From Actinomycetota bacterium (GTDB taxonomy: Bacteria > Actinomycetota > Rubrobacteria > Rubrobacterales > Rubrobacteraceae): 64,000 nucleotides of DNA. The stretch covers positions 1 through 64,000 of the forward strand of contig CADDYV010000001.1 in the NCBI GenBank assembly GCA_902810695.1, in the 5' to 3' direction. Made by a program: the position numbers and the translations under genes. The notes under the pieces are model-generated. The model saw nothing but the letters and a program-made list of their open reading frames with translations. It was not told the origin of the DNA and ran no database searches. Shown piece by piece: positions 59,701 to 64,000 of this stretch (position 1 is the stretch's first letter; every line of letters starts with the position of its first letter).

Positions 59701-61611
59701 GATGTGTTCGGCAACGGGATGCTTCTCAGCAGGCATATCAAGCTCGTCGGGGCCTTCGACCACCGCCACATTTTCCTGGACCCGGACCCCGACCCGGAGA
59801 CGAGCTACGCCGAGCGCGAGCGGCTCTTCAGGCTGCCGCGCTCCTCATGGGCCGACTACAACGTCGACCTCATCTCGGAGGGTGGCGGCGTATTCCCGCG
59901 CACCGCCAAGTCCGTCAGGCTCACGCCCCAGATCCAGGCTCTGCTCGACGTCGAAGCGGACCGTCTGGCCCCGAACGAGGTCATAAACGCGATGCTCAAG
60001 GCCAGGGTGGATCTGCTTTACAACGGCGGCATCGGAACCTACGTGAAGGCTTCGAGCGAGACCAACGCCGAGGTCGGGGACAAGACCAACGACGCGGTGA
60101 GGGTTGATGCCACCCAGCTCAGATGCAGCGTGGTCGGGGAAGGAGGCAACCTCGGTTTCACCCAGCGGGGTCGCATAGAGTACGCTCTAGGTGGAGGCCG
60201 GATCTACATGGACGCCATAGACAACTCCGCGGGCGTGGACTGCTCGGATCACGAGGTGAACATCAAGATCCTGCTCGACTCCATCGTGAAAAACGGCGAT
60301 ATGACCGAGAAGCAGCGCAACGAGCTTCTTACCAGGATGACCGACGAGGTATCGCGCCTCGTCCTGGGCCACAACTACCGTCAGACCCAGGCGATCAACA
60401 ACTCCGTCGCCCAGGCGAACTCGATGGCGGATGTGCACGCCCGCTACATCCGCGCCCTCGAAGCCGCCGGCAAGCTCAATAGAGAACTGGAATTCCTGCC
60501 GGACGGGGAGGAGATCGCGGATCGCAAATCGCGCGGCATCGGTCTCACCGCGCCCGAGTTCGCGATCCTGCTCTCCTACACCAAGATCACGCTCTACAAG
60601 GAACTTCTCGGCTCCGATGCCCTGGACGACCCGTATCTGACCGGGGAGCTGGAGCGGTACTTCCCGACGGCCCTGCGCGAGCGATTTCGCGATCAGATGA
60701 AAGAGCACCGGCTACGGCGTGAGATCACGGCCACCTACCTGACCGACGGCATGGTCAACCACTGCGGTACCACCTTCGTCTACCGGCTGGAGGACGAAAC
60801 CGGAGCCTCGGCGCCGGATATTGCCCGGGCATACGTCGCATCCCGCGACATCTTCGGTATGCGGCGGCTGTGGGAGCAGGTGGAAGCTCTGGACAATCAG
60901 GTTGCGGCGGAGGTGCAGACCAGGATGCACCTCGACGCGCGCAAGCTGGTCGAGCGGGCTACGCGCTGGCTGCTGCGCAACTATCGCGCTCCTCTCGACA
61001 TCGCCGATACGGTCTCCCGCTTCTCGGAAGGTGCGTCCGAGCTGTCGGACCGCATTCCCGAGCTGATGCTCGACCACGACCGCGAGGCCCTGGAGGAGTC
61101 GGCCAGTTCGCTCGCGGAGGAAGGCGTCCCGGAGGATCTGGCGCGGCGGGTAGCCGTCTTGAGCATGATGTTTTCCGCCCTGGACATCGTGGATGTGGCT
61201 TCCGCAACGGAACAAAGCCTGGAAGCCACCGCGGAGGTCTACTTCACCTTGGGCGACCGGTTGAAGCTCCACTGGCTGCGCCAGCACATCGAGGCCCTGC
61301 CTCGCGACAACCGCTGGCGTACGCTGGCCCGGGCCGCGCTGCGCGACGACCTCTACAACCAGCACGCCACGCTAACCAGGGAGGTCCTCCAGAGCACCTC
61401 CGGGGATATCTCCGCGTCCGAGCGCATCGAAGCCTGGATCGAGGTCAACCAGAGCCTGGTGGAGCGCACCCTGCAGGTCTTGAGGGACATCAACTCCAGC
61501 GGCACCTTTGATCTCTCTACCTTGCCGGTGGCGCTGCGCGAGGTCCGCAACCTCATAACGTCCGCCGAGGCTCCCTACGCTACCGCGGAGGTGGGGATCA
61601 CTTCTGATTGA
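56749..61611 (+). CDS. NAD-specific glutamate dehydrogenase, large (180-kDa) type
   Basis: About 1620 aa, oxidising glutamate to 2-oxoglutarate and ammonia. The large N-terminal regulatory part carries [16 protein letters not shown] and TLLGYRDY-like ACT-type segments ([11 protein letters not shown]). The catalytic core has the conserved [20 protein letters not shown] (RGG motif), [18 protein letters not shown] with the substrate-binding Lys, and [15 protein letters not shown]. The helical C-terminal region is complete. The frame opens at 56716, but the ATG at 56749 is preceded by aaaggag. It is distinct from the 395-aa dehydrogenase at 31044 and could dispose of nitrogen from purine breakdown. 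Confidence 0.95.
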   Translation: [1620 protein letters not shown]

Positions 61612-61896
61612 CCACCGTTTGGGAAAGACCTGATTGATAGCCTGGGCAGCCGCCGTGTAATCCGGTAATGATCTTACCGGGCTAACGCGAAGTGTCCGGC
61701 CGTTTGTGCGGTTCGGTCGGTGATCGCGAGAATTTAGCGGATTCAGCGCAGGGTAGCTCTTTTGGAAGTATTTGTGAAGGGGTTCTGCTCGGGCGGTGAA
61801 GCAATTTGCATTCTCGCTTTGAGGGCAAGCCTTTCGTAAGGTACATTCACGTGCGGATTTCGGAGAACGAGTTCTTGGGAAGCTAGCTCGGGGAGG
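61612..61896. other. Intergenic region before the MscS gene
   Basis: A 7-bp hairpin CCGGTAA/TTACCGG (61662-61680) has no T-tract. TTGAGG (61819-61824), 17-bp spacer and TACATT (61842-61847) form a weak promoter candidate for the channel gene. Nothing else is apparent. Confidence 0.4.
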
Positions 61897-62994
61897 TTGG
61901 AGATCGAAGGTTTCGGCTTGTCTAACGGTGCTCTGGCGAATATAGCGGCCATAGAGCCTAAAGACCTGATCACACCGCTCGGCTTCGTGGTCGGCGGTTT
62001 GTTGTTGGGATTCATCTTCGAGAAGATCGTGCTGAAGAAGCTCCGGGACTACCTCGGTCAGACGAAGTGGCACGGGAGTGGCATAGTGGTCAGGTCCATC
62101 CGGGGCGTGGTTACGCTGTGGTTCGGGATCGCCGGGGTCTATCTGGCGCTGGTCAAGCTGCCTCTGCAGCCGACAGTCGTCAGCGTTATGAAGACTATCC
62201 TGCTCGTGGCCCTGATCCTCTCCGGCGTTCTGGTGGTGACGAGGATCGCCGGTGATCTGGTGAGCGCCTACTCGCGCAGGGTACAGGGGTTGCCTTCATC
62301 TTCGCTTTTGCCGAACCTCACCCGCCTGACGATACTGGCGCTGGGCGTGATGATCATCCTGCAGTCTGTGGGGATCGCCATCTCGCCCATCATCGCCGCG
62401 TTGGGCGTCGGTGGGATCGCGGTCGCCCTCGCGCTGCAGGAGACGCTCTCCAATGTGATATCCGGCGTCCTCATAATCGCTTCGCGGCAGCTCAGGCCCG
62501 GCGACTACGTGAGCCTGGGGACGGGCACGGAAGGGTACGTCGTGGATGTAACCTGGCGCAACACCACCATCCGCTCGCTGGCGAACAACATGATCATCGT
62601 CCCCAACGAGACCATGAGCTCCTCGACCATCACCAATTACTACCAGCCCGAACGACAGATGTCGGTGATCGTGCCTCTACGCGTAGGTTACGAGAGCGAC
62701 CTCTCGCACGTCGAGGAGGTGACCATCGAGGTCGCAACTGGCGTGATGACCGACATCGAAGGCGGCGTGCCGGAGTTCCAGCCTTCTATCAGCTACAACA
62801 ATTTGGGCGACTACGGCGTGGATTTCAACGTGGTCATGCGCACCCGCGAGGTCGCCCAGCAGTATCGCATCAAGCACGAGTTCATAAAACGCATACACGC
62901 GCGCTTCAGTGAAGAAGGCATCGAGATTCCCTATCCCGTCGTCACAAATATCCACGCCAATAGATGGACTCCCGACGGCGTGAGCCAGGGATAA
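61897..62994 (+). CDS. Mechanosensitive ion channel, MscS family
   Basis: 365 aa. Four hydrophobic helices, then the pore helix with the Gly/Ala pattern LGVGGIAVALALQETLSNVISG and the beta domain RPGDYVSLGTGTEGYVVDVTWRNTTIRSLANNMIIVPNE. The C-terminal alpha/beta domain ends with EIPYPV. It opens under membrane tension to release solutes during osmotic downshock. The TTG at 61897 has ggggagg just upstream. Confidence 0.9.
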   Translation: MEIEGFGLSNGALANIAAIEPKDLITPLGFVVGGLLLGFIFEKIVLKKLRDYLGQTKWHGSGIVVRSIRGVVTLWFGIAGVYLALVKLPLQPTVVSVMKTILLVALILSGVLVVTRIAGDLVSAYSRRVQGLPSSSLLPNLTRLTILALGVMIILQSVGIAISPIIAALGVGGIAVALALQETLSNVISGVLIIASRQLRPGDYVSLGTGTEGYVVDVTWRNTTIRSLANNMIIVPNETMSSSTITNYYQPERQMSVIVPLRVGYESDLSHVEEVTIEVATGVMTDIEGGVPEFQPSISYNNLGDYGVDFNVVMRTREVAQQYRIKHEFIKRIHARFSEEGIEIPYPVVTNIHANRWTPDGVSQG

Positions 62995-63031
62995 ATCGGC
63001 GAAATACTGCGGTCTCGCCGGGTGATGGTCT

Positions 63032-63691
63032 ATGATTACTCCCATGAGAACCGACCAGGAAGCGCAACTGCGCGAGGCCGTCGCCCGCCCGCTCGAAGGC
63101 TGGCGCCGGATCTACGAGAGCTTCTCGCCGGTGGACCTGAAGACGGGAAAGAGGCGTTCGCGGGTTCCCCCGCCGGGAGCGGATGCGCGGCGAGCAGCCG
63201 TGCTGATCCCCATTCTGATGGAGCCCGATGGCCCCCGGATCGTCTACACCCTCAGAAAGAGCGACCTGCAGGATCACGCCGGGCAGATATCCTTCCCCGG
63301 TGGCAGCCTGGAGCCGAAAGATGACTCCCTGCTCGCGACCGCTCTGCGCGAGGCGCGAGAGGAGATACACCTCGACCCCTCCCTGGTCGAAGTCCTGGGC
63401 AAGCTCGAAGAGATGTACATCCACGTCTCCAACTTCCTGGTGAGTCCTTACGTCGGGCTGCTCGGGCCGGAGGCAGAACTCGCGCTGGCCCCCAACGAGG
63501 TGGAGGAGATCTTCACCGTCTCCCTGGAGACGCTTATGGCTCCCGAAACCTACCAGAAGGTCATCTGGCGCCGTGACGACGGACACGACTACGAAGTCCC
63601 CATCTTCAGCGCCGGGGGGTACAAGATATGGGGTGCCACCGCAGCCATGTCCGCCGCCCTGCTGGTCCGACTGGGCTGGGAACCCCGCTAG
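63032..63691 (+). CDS. Nudix hydrolase, CoA pyrophosphatase-type
   Basis: 219 aa. The Nudix box spans GGSLEPKDDSLLATALREAREEI with the metal-binding REAREE. The preceding HAGQISFPGG segment and a UPF0035-like region mark the CoA-cleaving branch (NudL/YeaB), which hydrolyses coenzyme A to phosphopantetheine and 3',5'-ADP. ATG at 63032 or 63044; neither has a strong ribosome site. Confidence 0.88.
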   Translation: MITPMRTDQEAQLREAVARPLEGWRRIYESFSPVDLKTGKRRSRVPPPGADARRAAVLIPILMEPDGPRIVYTLRKSDLQDHAGQISFPGGSLEPKDDSLLATALREAREEIHLDPSLVEVLGKLEEMYIHVSNFLVSPYVGLLGPEAELALAPNEVEEIFTVSLETLMAPETYQKVIWRRDDGHDYEVPIFSAGGYKIWGATAAMSAALLVRLGWEPR

Positions 63692-63723
63692 TCTCCGGCA
63701 CTCGTCTCTAGACCGTCCGCAGA

Positions 63724-63770
63724 AGTTATCCACAATATATTGTGGATAACTCGACAGAAACGGTGGATAA
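63724..63770. promoter_or_regulatory. Cluster of DnaA boxes in a 28-bp perfect palindrome
   Basis: TTATCCACA (63726-63734) and its inverse TGTGGATAA (63741-63749) are perfect DnaA boxes within a 28-bp exact palindrome (63724-63751). A third, one-mismatch box GGTGGATAA follows at 63762-63770. No dnaA, dnaN or AT-rich unwinding element is in the window, so this is more likely a regulatory or DnaA-titrating site than an origin. Confidence 0.65.
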
Positions 63771-63929
63771 CTGAGCCGTATGTAACAAGCCCGGACACTA
63801 CGGCCTGGCCGGGGTACGCCAGCGCGTCGAAGACGAATGGGTAGGAAACGTTGCCTGGAGCGTCGGGTGGAAAACCATACCAGGGCATTTACAATTACGG
63901 AGATAGCAAGCTAACAAGAGGTGAGAGAG

Positions 63930-64000
63930 GTGCTTACCGAGGAGCGCGTAAGGGACCAGCTAAGAAACGTTATAGACCCGGAGATCGGGATGGATCTCGT
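63930..64000 (+). CDS. DUF59/MIP18 family protein (Fe-S assembly factor), cut by window end
   Basis: The first 23 residues begin V-L-T-E-E-R-V-R-D-Q-L-R and continue N-V-I-D-P-E-I-G-M-D-L-V, the N-terminal signature of DUF59 proteins such as SufT/PaaD relatives involved in iron-sulfur cluster assembly. GTG start with gaggtgaga upstream. The rest lies outside the window. The DnaA-box palindrome is 160 bp upstream. Confidence 0.7.
   Translation, partial: MLTEERVRDQLRNVIDPEIGMDL

Noticed and set aside
57565-59769. Minus-strand open frame of 734 codons
   Set aside because: Antisense shadow of the large glutamate dehydrogenase, with no family features.
63724-63770. Chromosomal origin oriC
   Set aside because: Three DnaA boxes alone are too few; no dnaA/dnaN neighbours and no AT-rich unwinding region were seen.
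1-64000. tRNA, rRNA, insertion sequences and prophage
   Set aside because: No cloverleaf, rRNA stretch, transposase, integrase or terminal inverted repeats were recognised by reading; a tRNA scan could still find something short in the intergenic gaps.

Overview
The window is 64 kb of high-GC DNA, densely coding, with many GTG and TTG starts and clear AGGAGG-type ribosome sites. An LPxTG wall-anchored protein, a polyphosphate-type glucokinase, a 180-kDa NAD-glutamate dehydrogenase and an apparently leaderless regulator gene all point to a high-GC Gram-positive actinobacterium. A deep-branching lineage such as Rubrobacter would fit, but that placement is inferred from gene content, not from a marker gene. 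I saw no rRNA, tRNA, CRISPR array, insertion sequence or phage gene.

Layout. (1) 1-9.3 kb: mixed housekeeping genes: an LPxTG protein end, a histone-deacetylase-like hydrolase, DUF72, TIM-barrel isomerase, aminoglycoside-phosphotransferase-like kinase, beta-lactamase-fold protein, M29 aminopeptidase, HAD phosphatase and FolE. (2) 9.35-17.3 kb: polyphosphate glucokinase, a multicopper oxidase carrying two heavy-metal-binding motifs, two tandem DJ-1/PfpI proteins, a flavin monooxygenase, an FTR1 iron permease behind a palindromic operator, and a BrkB-family membrane protein. (3) 17.6-26.3 kb: a sugar-type operon with a ROK regulator, an ABC importer lacking its ATPase, an MDR dehydrogenase, two TIM-barrel isomerases and a Gfo/Idh/MocA oxidoreductase. 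(4) 26.4-38.4 kb: an amino/amido-compound cluster with a class III aminotransferase, MHS transporter, M24 hydrolase with altered metal site, glutamate-type dehydrogenase, DUF3830 protein, amidase, D-2-hydroxyacid dehydrogenase, FadR-type GntR regulator, two maleate-isomerase-like proteins and a nucleobase deaminase. A recurrent ATTGTTGACAA element marks its promoters.

(5) 38.4-55.4 kb is the centrepiece: an almost complete purine-to-glycerate pathway. Guanine-type deaminase and 8-oxoguanine-type deaminase feed a three-subunit xanthine dehydrogenase; then come a urate/xanthine permease, uricase, 5-hydroxyisourate hydrolase, OHCU decarboxylase, allantoate amidohydrolase, allantoinase, a second DUF3830 protein and an IclR regulator. 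Hydroxypyruvate isomerase, tartronate semialdehyde reductase and glyoxylate carboligase turn the glyoxylate into glycerate-level carbon. The permease is fused to a second OHCU-decarboxylase domain that has lost its catalytic His and Glu, so the pathway has one active-looking and one inactive-looking copy. A TTCYG-N5-YGAAA motif sits at four regulatory regions here and is a candidate IclR operator.

(6) 55.5-64 kb: a truncated NCS1 permease, the very large NAD-glutamate dehydrogenase, an MscS channel, a CoA-pyrophosphatase-type Nudix enzyme, a 28-bp palindrome of two perfect DnaA boxes, and the start of a DUF59/MIP18 gene cut by the window end.
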